A stretch of DNA of 5,710 bases from an uncultured Blastococcus sp. Lineage in GTDB: Bacteria; Actinomycetota; Actinomycetes; Mycobacteriales; Antricoccaceae. Within the stretch, counting starts at the first letter, position 1; each line of letters begins with the position of its first letter. A program made the position numbers and the translations under genes. Of this stretch, positions 1-5,685 are shown piece after piece. The notes below the pieces were generated by a model. That model ran no database searches. It saw nothing but the letters and a program-made list of their open reading frames with translations, and was not told the DNA's origin. The DNA lies in the NCBI GenBank assembly GCA_946221975.1, contig CAMIGT010000109.1, positions 1 through 5,710 on the forward strand, given 5' to 3'.

Positions 1-748
1 CGAGGAGCTGTTTGCCCAGCGCGGCAGCGAGATCGCGTGCGTGATCACCGAAGCCTCGCCGGGCAACATGGGCGTCGTACCCCCGCGTGACGGGTTCAAC
101 GAGCAGTTGCGCCGTATCACGCAGCAGTACGGTGCGCTGCTGATCAGCGACGAGGTGATGACCGGCTTCCGGGTGTCGCGCTCGGGCTGGGCCGGGCTCG
201 ACCCGGCAGGGGCCGACCTCTACACCTTCGGCAAGGTGATGGGCGGCGGCCTGCCGGCGGCGGCGTTCGGTGGCCGCGCCGAGGTGATGAACCTGCTCGC
301 GCCGGCCGGGCCGGTCTACCAGGCAGGCACGCTCAGCGGCAACCCGCTCGCGACGGCCGCGGGGCTGGCCAACCTCGAGCTCGCCACCGATGCGGCGTAC
401 GAGCACATCGACCGCACGAGCGCCGCCCTGCAGGGCATGGTCGCGGCCGCGCTCTTCGAGGCCGGCGTACCGCACAAGATCCAGCACGCGGGCAACATGT
501 TCTCGGTCTTCTTCTTCGACGACGACGAGCAGGTGCGCTCGGTCGACAACTACGCCGATGCCCGCACCCAGAGCGCGGCGAAGTACTCGGCGTTCTTCAA
601 CGAGATGCTGGCGCGGGGGATCTACCTGCCGCCGTCGGGCTACGAGTGCTGGTTCCTCAGCTCGGTGCACGACGACAAGGTCCTGGACCGGATCAACGAC
701 GCGCTGCCCTACGCCGCCGGGGCCGCCGCGGCCGCGAGCTCGGCGTGA
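1..748 (+). CDS. hemL: Glutamate-1-semialdehyde 2,1-aminomutase, C-terminal part (5' end outside window)
   Basis: HemL converts glutamate-1-semialdehyde to 5-aminolevulinate, using pyridoxal phosphate, in the cytoplasmic C5 route of tetrapyrrole synthesis. The frame is open from base 2 to the TGA at 746-748 (248 residues visible, family about 430), so the N-terminal half is missing. The GTG at 41 is internal, not the start, because homologous sequence ([17 protein letters not shown]) continues to the edge. Seen: the GNMGVVPP segment, [10 protein letters not shown] (the Asp contacts the PLP ring nitrogen), and [11 protein letters not shown] with the Schiff-base Lys encoded at 233-235. Also seen are the [12 protein letters not shown] loop and the C-terminal [14 protein letters not shown] block. 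This combination separates HemL from other class III aminotransferases. The protein ends in an Ala-rich tail ([11 protein letters not shown]), which is probably dispensable. The stop overlaps the next start by 4 nt. Confidence 0.96.
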   Translation, partial: EELFAQRGSEIACVITEASPGNMGVVPPRDGFNEQLRRITQQYGALLISDEVMTGFRVSRSGWAGLDPAGADLYTFGKVMGGGLPAAAFGGRAEVMNLLAPAGPVYQAGTLSGNPLATAAGLANLELATDAAYEHIDRTSAALQGMVAAALFEAGVPHKIQHAGNMFSVFFFDDDEQVRSVDNYADARTQSAAKYSAFFNEMLARGIYLPPSGYECWFLSSVHDDKVLDRINDALPYAAGAAAAASSA

Positions 749-1377
749 GCGGCACGCGCACCGTCGTACACCTCGTGCGGCACGGCGAGGTCGAGAACCC
801 CGACGGCATCCTCTACGGCCGCCGGCCCGGCTTCGGGCTGTCCCAGCGCGGCGCGGTGATGGCCGCGGCGTTGGGCGAACACTTCGACGGCGCCGACATC
901 ACCTACCTCGTGGCGAGCCCGCTGGAGCGCGCGCAGCAGACCGCCGCGCCGATCGCGGACTGTGCGGACCTGCCGATCGAGAGCGACGACCGGCTGATCG
1001 AGGCCGACAACCGGTTTGAGGGCCAGCGCTGGGGCGTGCGCGACGGCATCCTGGGCCGCGTGACCAACTGGCCGCTGCTGCGCAACCCGTTCCGTCCCTC
1101 GTGGGGAGAGCCGTACGTCGACATCGCACTGCGGATGAGTGCCGCGATCGAGGCCGCCCGGCTGGCGGCGTACGGTCACGAGGCGGTGTGCGTCGGACAC
1201 CAGCTGCCGATCTGGATCGCGCACAGCGCGGCCATCGGGCGCCGGTTGTGGCACGACCCACGCGAGCGGGTCTGCGCCCTCGCCTCGGTCACGTCGCTGC
1301 ACTTCGAAGGCACCGAGCTGCTCGACGTCGGTTACGTCGAACCCTGCGGCGACATCGGTACCGGAGTCGGCGCATGA
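745..1377 (+). CDS. Histidine phosphatase (phosphoglycerate mutase-like) family protein, 210 aa
   Basis: This belongs to the histidine phosphatase superfamily (branch 1), probably a cytoplasmic phosphatase; the substrate is unknown. The catalytic set is intact: LVRHGE with the phospho-accepting His13, Arg62 in [10 protein letters not shown], the acid Glu86 in [10 protein letters not shown], and the second His152 in [10 protein letters not shown]. There is no signal peptide or membrane segment. The start is taken as GTG 745, whose GTGA overlaps the hemL stop and which puts RHG about 12 residues from the N-terminus, as is usual. The frame is open further upstream to 646, but that stretch is Arg-rich shadow of hemL. 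No clear Shine-Dalgarno is visible, so translation is probably coupled to hemL. The position matches the phosphoglycerate mutase-like gene Rv0525 between hemL and the cytochrome c genes in mycobacteria. True glycolytic mutase activity is unlikely from context, but this is inference. Confidence 0.93.
   Translation: MSGTRTVVHLVRHGEVENPDGILYGRRPGFGLSQRGAVMAAALGEHFDGADITYLVASPLERAQQTAAPIADCADLPIESDDRLIEADNRFEGQRWGVRDGILGRVTNWPLLRNPFRPSWGEPYVDIALRMSAAIEAARLAAYGHEAVCVGHQLPIWIAHSAAIGRRLWHDPRERVCALASVTSLHFEGTELLDVGYVEPCGDIGTGVGA
1363..1366 (+). promoter_or_regulatory. Ribosome binding site (GGAG) for the TlpA/ResA gene
   Basis: GGAG lies 7 nt before ATG 1374, inside the last codons of the phosphatase gene. 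It sits in ACCGGAGT (1360-1367), an octamer that recurs at the same distance before resB. It supports ATG 1374 over the longer open frame beginning at 1101. Confidence 0.75.
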
Positions 1378-1958
1378 GCCCCGCGGTGCAGAAGGCGGCG
1401 GTGGCGGTGGTCGCGGCGCTTGCGCTGCTGCTTGCGGGGTGTACGACGGGCAACGTGGCGCCAAGCCAGACCGGCTCGGAGTACCGCTTCGTCGAGGCCC
1501 AGCCCAAGGGCGAGGTGATCGCGCAGGGCGAGCGGCAGGACGCCCCCGAGGTCACCGGCGAGCTGATGGACGGCGCTGACTTCACCCTCGACGAGTACGA
1601 CGGCAAGATCGTCGTACTCAACTTCTGGGCATCCTGGTGCCCGCCGTGCCGGGTTGAGGTGCCGGACCTGCAGCAGGTCTACACCACCTACCAGCCCCAA
1701 GGCGTCGAGCTGGTCGGCGTACTCGTCCGGGACTCGAAGTCCAACGGCGAGGCCTACATCCAGCAGGTCGGGATGACCTACCCGAGCATCTTCGACCCGA
1801 AGGGCGTCGTCGCGTTGCAGCTGCGCGACTTCCCGATCGGCTCGCTTCCCTCGACGATCGTCATCGACACGTCCGGCAGGGTTGCGGCGGCCTATATCGG
1901 CGCGGTCGACCTGCCGAGCCTGACCAAGACGATCGAGCAGCTGCTGGGCGAGAAGTGA
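1374..1958 (+). CDS. resA: TlpA/ResA-type thiol-disulfide oxidoreductase lipoprotein, 194 aa
   Basis: A membrane-anchored extracytoplasmic thioredoxin that most likely reduces the CXXCH cysteines of apocytochrome c before haem attachment (the ResA/CcsX role in System II). The N-terminus has Lys7, a hydrophobic stretch 8-21 and the lipobox LAGC with Cys23, indicating a type II signal peptide and lipid anchor. A linker of about 35 residues leads to the AhpC-TSA/Redoxin-type thioredoxin fold. Its active site is FWASWCPPCR with Cys89 and Cys92, and the cis-Pro159 lies in GSLPSTIVID. ATG 1374 is chosen because it overlaps the upstream stop as ATGA, has a GGAG 7 nt upstream, and begins a proper signal peptide. 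The frame extends upstream to 1101, but that part is Arg-rich shadow. Neighbouring ccdA is the expected electron donor. Family assignment is firm; the specific ResA role rests on context. Confidence 0.93.
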   Translation: MSPAVQKAAVAVVAALALLLAGCTTGNVAPSQTGSEYRFVEAQPKGEVIAQGERQDAPEVTGELMDGADFTLDEYDGKIVVLNFWASWCPPCRVEVPDLQQVYTTYQPQGVELVGVLVRDSKSNGEAYIQQVGMTYPSIFDPKGVVALQLRDFPIGSLPSTIVIDTSGRVAAAYIGAVDLPSLTKTIEQLLGEK

Positions 1959-2734
1959 GCGGTGCCGCGGCGCTTGCCGACATCCAGACCACCGTCACCT
2001 CGGGCTCGCTGCTGCTCGCGGCCGGGCTGGCCCTCGCCGCGGGCCTGGTCAGCTTCCTATCGCCGTGCGTGCTGCCGCTGGTGCCCGGCTACCTGTCCTA
2101 CGTCGCGACGACGGCGGGGGAGGCCGGCACGGAGCCGGCGGCCGAGGCGAAGCCGGCGCGCCGCCGCGTCGTCATCGGAGCGCTACTGTTCGTCCTCGGC
2201 TTCACCGCCGTGTTCGTCTCGTACGGCGCACTGTTCGGGCAGGCCGGCGCACAGCTGCGGCGCTACGAAGACGTCATCACCCGCGTGATGGGCGTGCTCG
2301 TCATCGCGATGGGGATCGCGTTTCTTGGCAAGCTGCCGTTCATGCAGCGCGAGTGGCGGATCCACCGCCTGCCGGTGACCGGGCTCGTCGGTGCGCCGCT
2401 GCTCGGCGCGTTCTTCGCGATCGGCTGGACGCCGTGCATCGGCCCGACCCTCGCCTCGATCCTCACGCTGTCCTACACCGAAGCCGACGCGGGTCGCGGC
2501 GCCGTACTCGCCACCCTCTACAGCCTCGGGCTGGGAGTGCCGTTCGTGCTGATCGCCCTGGGCGCCGGCTGGGCGATGCGGGCCTCGGCGTTTGCGCGCA
2601 AGCATTCGGTGCTGCTGATGCGGATCGGCGGGATCACGATGATCCTGCTCGGTCTCGCGTTGGTGAGCGGGCTGTGGCAGGCAGTGATGATCGAGCTGCA
2701 GGGCTGGTTTGCCTCGACCGGAGTAGTGATATGA
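1955..2734 (+). CDS. ccdA: Cytochrome c biogenesis protein CcdA (DsbD transmembrane family), 259 aa
   Basis: CcdA carries reducing equivalents from cytoplasmic thioredoxin across the membrane to the extracytoplasmic thioredoxin, here the lipoprotein encoded just upstream. The diagnostic cysteines are both present, each in its family motif: Cys38 in LVSFLSPCVLPLVPGYLSY and Cys161 in FAIGWTPCIGPTLASIL. Hydrophobic segments lie at about 18-50, 72-94, 107-127, 143-172, 184-207 and 219-246, consistent with the usual six helices. A short Ala/Glu/Lys/Arg loop at 52-71 separates the first two. GTG 1955 is chosen because GTGA overlaps the upstream stop and leaves a normal short N-terminus before helix 1. 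The preceding sequence (GGGCGAGAAG) is a poor Shine-Dalgarno, so coupled translation is likely. The C-terminus ends with a rare ATA Ile codon forced by the ATATGA overlap with resB. Confidence 0.96.
   Translation: MSGAAALADIQTTVTSGSLLLAAGLALAAGLVSFLSPCVLPLVPGYLSYVATTAGEAGTEPAAEAKPARRRVVIGALLFVLGFTAVFVSYGALFGQAGAQLRRYEDVITRVMGVLVIAMGIAFLGKLPFMQREWRIHRLPVTGLVGAPLLGAFFAIGWTPCIGPTLASILTLSYTEADAGRGAVLATLYSLGLGVPFVLIALGAGWAMRASAFARKHSVLLMRIGGITMILLGLALVSGLWQAVMIELQGWFASTGVVI
2720..2723 (+). promoter_or_regulatory. Ribosome binding site (GGAG) for resB
   Basis: GGAG lies 7 nt before ATG 2731, within the last codons of ccdA, in the same ACCGGAGT octamer (2717-2724) seen before the TlpA gene. It fixes the resB start, since the frame is open far upstream through ccdA. 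Confidence 0.75.
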
Positions 2735-4353
2735 GCGAGACCGTCACCGATGCGCCGCAGCCGCAGGACGACCTGCTCTGGAAGGAGCAGAAACCGCCGC
2801 GCCGCCCGATCGGTGCGTCGCTGAAGGAGTCGGCACGCTACTGGTGGCGCCAGCTCACCAGCATGCGCACGGCGCTGGTGCTGCTGTTTCTGCTCGCGCT
2901 CGCCTCGGTGCCCGGATCGCTGCTACCGCAGCGAAGTCTGGGCGAGTCGGCGGTGCGCGAGTACTACGCCGAGAACCCGACGCTCGCTCCGTGGCTGGAC
3001 CGCCTCGGGTTCTTCGCGGTCTTCTCTTCGCCGTGGTACGCCGCGATCTACCTGCTGCTGTTCATCTCGCTCATCGGCTGCCTGGTGCCGCGCATCGCCG
3101 TCTACGTGCGCTCGCTGCGCGCCCAGCCGCCGTCCGCCCCGCGGCGCCTGGAGCGGATCGGCGAGTACGCCGAGGGCCAGACCGAACGTTCGCCGGACGA
3201 GCTGCTCGACGAGACCACGGCGTACCTGCGCAGCAAACGGTGGCGCGTCGTACGCCGCGACGACAAGCACGGTCCCGCGCTGAGCGCCGAGAAGGGCTAC
3301 GCCAAGGAGGCCGGCAACCTGGTCTTCCACGTGAGCCTGCTGGCGCTGCTGATCGCCCTCGCGCTGGGCCAGCTCAACGGCTACGAAGGATCGCGGATCA
3401 CCCTTGAGGGCGAGGGGTTCTGCAACACGCCGCAGCAGTACGACAGCCTCAACGCCGGGCCCTGGGTCGACGGCTCGGACCTCGCGCCGGTCTGCATCGA
3501 CCTCAAGTCCTTCGACACGGTGTACGACGAGAACCTCACCCCCGCGAGGTTCATCTCCAAGATCGACTACTCGACCGAGGTCAACGGCCCGACGTCGCCG
3601 GCGACGATCGAGATCAACAACCCGCTGCGCACCGACGGGCTGCGCGCCTACGTCACCGGGCACGGCTACGCCCCGGTCTTCACCATCACGATGCCGGACG
3701 GCACCGTACGCACCGAGTCCGCGCCGTTCCTGCCGACCGACCAGGTGAACTTCGGCTCCGAGGGCGCGCTGAAGATCGACACCGGCGACGCCGAGAACGC
3801 GATCGCGATGGAGGGGTTCCTGGCGCCCACGGCGCAGGACGACGGCTCGGGGATCATCACCTCGACCGACCCGCGGCTGCTGAACCCGGCGATCGCCCTG
3901 CGGATCTACCGCGGCTACACCGGACTGGACACCGGCGCGCCGCAGTCGGTCTACACCCTCGACAAGGAGGTGATCGACGACGGGCTGCTCACCCAGGTCG
4001 CGTCGGTCAACCTGACGCCGGGGGAGTCGGTGACCCTGCCCGACGGCACGATCGTGCAGTTCGACACCGTGATCGAGTGGGGCGCGTTCCAGATCTCGCG
4101 CGACCCAGGTCAGTTCTGGGTGCTGGTCTCCTCCGTCGTACTGCTCGCCGGGCTCATGGTGACGCTGACGATGCGCCGGCGCCGGCTGTGGGTGCGGGTG
4201 GCTGCCGACGACGAGGGCGGCGTACGCCGGGTGCAGATCGGCGGCCTCGCCCAGTCGGCGCCCGAGGCGTACTCCGAGGAGTTCGCCGGCCTGGCCGACC
4301 ACATCCTCGGCACACCTCCCACCGACGACGACCCTCCCGACCCCGACCACTAG
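2731..4353 (+). CDS. resB: Cytochrome c biogenesis protein ResB (Ccs1/CcsB-type), 540 aa
   Basis: ResB is the partner of the WWD protein in the System II cytochrome c synthetase, moving haem to the outer face and binding apocytochrome. Layout: a cytoplasmic N-terminus of about 45 residues; TM1 at about 47-65 (ending SVPGSLLPQ, a ResB hallmark); a short outer loop; TM2 at about 103-126; a cytoplasmic loop at 127-194; TM3 at about 196-213. A large outer domain spans about 214-462, and TM4 about 463-482, preceded by the typical RDPGQFW. His200 in TM3 (NLVFHVSLL) is a likely counterpart of the conserved transmembrane His of Ccs1/CcsBA. Cys231 (GFCN) and Cys255 (VCID) lie in the outer domain. The cytoplasmic tail ends very acidic and Pro-rich (TDDDPPDPDH). 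The start is ATG 2731, which overlaps the ccdA stop (ATGA) and has GGAG 7 nt upstream. The length is normal for actinobacteria. The gene ends the coupled operon. Confidence 0.96.
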   Translation: MSETVTDAPQPQDDLLWKEQKPPRRPIGASLKESARYWWRQLTSMRTALVLLFLLALASVPGSLLPQRSLGESAVREYYAENPTLAPWLDRLGFFAVFSSPWYAAIYLLLFISLIGCLVPRIAVYVRSLRAQPPSAPRRLERIGEYAEGQTERSPDELLDETTAYLRSKRWRVVRRDDKHGPALSAEKGYAKEAGNLVFHVSLLALLIALALGQLNGYEGSRITLEGEGFCNTPQQYDSLNAGPWVDGSDLAPVCIDLKSFDTVYDENLTPARFISKIDYSTEVNGPTSPATIEINNPLRTDGLRAYVTGHGYAPVFTITMPDGTVRTESAPFLPTDQVNFGSEGALKIDTGDAENAIAMEGFLAPTAQDDGSGIITSTDPRLLNPAIALRIYRGYTGLDTGAPQSVYTLDKEVIDDGLLTQVASVNLTPGESVTLPDGTIVQFDTVIEWGAFQISRDPGQFWVLVSSVVLLAGLMVTLTMRRRRLWVRVAADDEGGVRRVQIGGLAQSAPEAYSEEFAGLADHILGTPPTDDDPPDPDH

Positions 4354-4393
4354 CCCAGCCCGGTCCACCTGCGGCAGGTTCGCAGACCCATGT

Positions 4394-4440
4394 GGTGATC
4401 GAGCCGGGAAGGCGCCCAGCGCCTGAGCGTGTCGAGATCC
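4394..4440 (-). repeat. Dispersed intergenic palindromic repeat, copy 1 (minus orientation)
   Basis: Read on the minus strand this unit starts GGATCTCGACA (4440-4430) and ends GCTCGATCACC (4404-4394). The element after ccsB starts GGTCTCGACA and ends GCTCGACCACC. Both have a core of about 23-25 nt with a GGCGC/GCGCC dyad; here AGGCGC (4410-4415) faces GCGCCT (4419-4424) across CCA. CGGGA (4405-4409) can also pair with TCCCG (4438-4442). It begins about 40 bp after the resB stop. The hairpin could end or slow transcription, or protect the 3' end of the message. Similar TCGA-rich units are, from memory, common between genes in some actinobacteria. Confidence 0.6.
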
Positions 4441-4443
4441 CGT

Positions 4444-4460
4444 GAGTTGCCTTTCAACTC
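4444..4460. promoter_or_regulatory. 17-bp perfect palindrome upstream of ccsB (candidate operator or hairpin)
   Basis: GAGTTG (4444-4449), five spacer bases CCTTT, then CAACTC (4455-4460): a perfect 6-bp inverted repeat. It lies about 34 bp upstream of the possible -10 box for ccsB. It might be a binding site for a dimeric repressor; the AGTTG-N5-CAACT form recalls MarR-type sites. Alternatively it is an RNA hairpin between resB and ccsB. There is no U-run after it, so a classical intrinsic terminator is unlikely. The sequence alone does not decide. Confidence 0.35.
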
Positions 4461-4468
4461 GACCACCG
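4458..4468 (+). repeat. Partial repeat end (CTCGACCACCG)
   Basis: These 11 bases are identical to 5676-5686, the right end of the repeat copy after ccsB. They also form an imperfect inverted repeat with GGTGATCGAG at 4394-4403. The gap may therefore hold a decayed or nested element spanning about 4394-4468 rather than only the 47-bp unit. Confidence 0.4.
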
Positions 4469-4493
4469 ACAAACCGCGGGGGCGGCCCACGCG

Positions 4494-4499
4494 TATCCT
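4494..4499 (+). promoter_or_regulatory. Possible -10 box (TATCCT) of a ccsB promoter
   Basis: TATCCT fits the actinobacterial TANNNT -10 pattern and lies in an otherwise G/C-rich stretch. It would start transcription near 4506, giving a leader of about 45 nt before GTG 4551. No good -35 is seen at normal spacing: CCGACA (4466-4471) is 22 nt away. Weak evidence; read-through from resB is also possible. Confidence 0.3.
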
Positions 4500-4537
4500 G
4501 AATCGAGCCTCGGCGGACCCGTCGCGGCCGGCAATGC

Positions 4538-4544
4538 AAGGAGG
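4538..4544 (+). promoter_or_regulatory. Strong ribosome binding site (AAGGAGG) for ccsB
   Basis: AAGGAGG with a 6-nt spacer precedes GTG 4551. It is the best Shine-Dalgarno in the window and fixes a GTG start. It suggests ccsB is translated independently, unlike the coupled genes before it. Confidence 0.88.
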
Positions 4545-4550
4545 ACGCAG

Positions 4551-5636
4551 GTGGCTTCCGACCAGCTGGTAACCGTCTCGGACCATCTGTTTTCCGGCGC
4601 AATCGTCGGCTATTCAGTGGCTTTGATGGCCCTGTGCGGGGACTATGCATTCGGCAAGGGCGAGCGTCGCGCTGCTGCCAAGGCCGAGGCGCGAGCGCGC
4701 AAGGCCGAGACCAAGGCCGGCCAGCGTTCACGGCGTACCGCGCTCGTCGGTGCCGGCGCCCCGGTCGAGCCGACCGACGGCACGCCCAGCGGGGACCTCG
4801 ACGAGCCGACCGAGCCGACCGATAGTGCCGACAGCGCAGCAGATTCCGACGACTACGTCCCGTCGAAGTGGGGCCCGCGCCTCGGGCTGATCGGCGTCGT
4901 CCTCACCACACTCGCCCTGATCGCACACATCACGTCGCTGATCCTTCGCGGTATCGCGACGCAGCGCCTGCCGTGGGGCAACATGTTCGAGTTCGCGTCG
5001 GCGATCGTCATCTGCGCCGTCGTGACCTACCTCGTGCTTGCCGTCCGGCGACCCGAGCGCCGCTTCCTCGGTGCCTTCCTGCTGCCGCTCGTCGTCCTCA
5101 TCCTGGTGCTGTCCGGGCTCAAGCTCTACGTCACCGCCGGCCCGGTCGTCGCCTCGCTGCGCTCCTACTGGCTGGCGATCCATGTCTCGGCGGCGAGCAT
5201 CGCCAGCGGGATCCTGCTGGTGAGCTTCGTCGCGTCTGTGCTCTATCTGGTCAAGGTCCGCCACGAGGAGAAGGAGAAGGCGGCCGGCGAGTACGTGCCG
5301 TCGCGCATCGCCGGTGCGCTGCCCTCGTCTGCGACGCTGGACCGTCTGGCGGCGCGCACCATGATGTTCGCGTTCCCGATCTGGACCTTCGCGATCATCG
5401 CCGGCGCGATCTGGGCCGAGGCCGCGTGGGGCCGTTACTGGGGCTGGGACCCCAAGGAGACCTGGGCCTTCATCTCCTGGGTGGTGTACGCCGGCTACCT
5501 GCACGCGCGTGCGACGCCGGGCTGGAAGGGACGCCGCTCGGCGTACCTGAACATCCTTGGCGCCGCGACGATGATCTTCAACTTCGTCGTCGTCAACACC
5601 GTGATCGCCGGCCTGCACTCCTACAGCGGGTTGTAG
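4551..5636 (+). CDS. ccsB: Cytochrome c biogenesis protein CcsB (CcsA-type WWD-domain haem handling protein), 361 aa
   Basis: The haem-handling half of the System II synthetase, called CcsA in mycobacteria and chloroplasts and CcsB in some family models. With ResB it presents haem to apocytochrome c on the outer face. The WWD motif WGRYWGWDPKETW lies at 293-305. Three conserved His fit the family: His211 (AIHVSAAS) and His356 (GLHSYSGL) as outer haem ligands, and His318 (YLHAR) within a membrane helix. PWGNMFEF (141-148) is also conserved. About eight helices are visible: 13-33, 111-131, 148-166, 173-193, 208-233, 270-292, 305-322 and 332-352. Between helices 1 and 2 is a low-complexity cytoplasmic linker, basic and Ala-rich at 36-62, then acidic with EPT units at 73-101. 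The start is GTG 4551, with AAGGAGG 6 nt upstream. It is separated from resB by a 197-bp gap. Confidence 0.96.
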   Translation: MASDQLVTVSDHLFSGAIVGYSVALMALCGDYAFGKGERRAAAKAEARARKAETKAGQRSRRTALVGAGAPVEPTDGTPSGDLDEPTEPTDSADSAADSDDYVPSKWGPRLGLIGVVLTTLALIAHITSLILRGIATQRLPWGNMFEFASAIVICAVVTYLVLAVRRPERRFLGAFLLPLVVLILVLSGLKLYVTAGPVVASLRSYWLAIHVSAASIASGILLVSFVASVLYLVKVRHEEKEKAAGEYVPSRIAGALPSSATLDRLAARTMMFAFPIWTFAIIAGAIWAEAAWGRYWGWDPKETWAFISWVVYAGYLHARATPGWKGRRSAYLNILGAATMIFNFVVVNTVIAGLHSYSGL

Positions 5637-5641
5637 CCGGA

Positions 5642-5685
5642 GGTCTCGACAACCGGCGCTCGTGCCTCGCGCCTGCTCGACCACC
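5642..5685 (+). repeat. Dispersed intergenic palindromic repeat, copy 2 (plus orientation)
   Basis: It starts GGTCTCGACA (5642-5651) and ends GCTCGACCACC (5675-5685). It is the same type of unit as 4394-4440 but inverted, so the two copies bracket ccsB. The core has GGCGC (5655-5659) facing GCGCC (5669-5673) across 9 nt. It begins 6 bp after the ccsB stop, where it could serve as a terminator or 3'-end hairpin. No coding sequence is seen in 5637-5710. Confidence 0.6.

Noticed and set aside
646..744. Upstream start for the histidine phosphatase
   Set aside because: The added 33 residues are an out-of-frame shadow of the hemL 3' end. GTG 745 gives the expected distance to RHG and a GTGA overlap.
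1101..1373. Upstream start for the TlpA-like protein
   Set aside because: It would bury the lipoprotein signal peptide behind 91 Arg-rich residues; ATG 1374 has GGAG and an overlap.
709..1464. Open frame of 251 codons on the minus strand
   Set aside because: Antisense to the phosphatase and crosses two gene junctions; composition is a shadow.
2065..2730. Long upstream extension of the resB frame through ccdA
   Set aside because: The extension is Arg-rich and has no motif. ccdA in the other frame has both conserved Cys motifs, and ATG 2731 has a Shine-Dalgarno and an ATGA overlap.
4367..4379. Small hairpin ACCTG-CGG-CAGGT just after resB
   Set aside because: Only 5 bp with a 3-nt loop and no T-run; expected by chance in such DNA and too weak to call a terminator.
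4534..4572. ATG-started 12-codon frame overlapping the ccsB start
   Set aside because: It has no ribosome binding site of its own (the AAGGAGG lies inside it), and nothing supports a leader peptide.
2923..4731. Open frame of 602 codons on the minus strand
   Set aside because: It is antisense to resB and crosses the ccsB start. The translation is Arg/Gly/Val/Asp-rich with no recognisable domain, typical of the complement of a GC-rich gene. resB is certain from its motifs.
4728..5684. Open frame of 318 codons on the minus strand
   Set aside because: Antisense shadow of ccsB; low-complexity Arg/Asp/Gln/Gly composition and no family motif.
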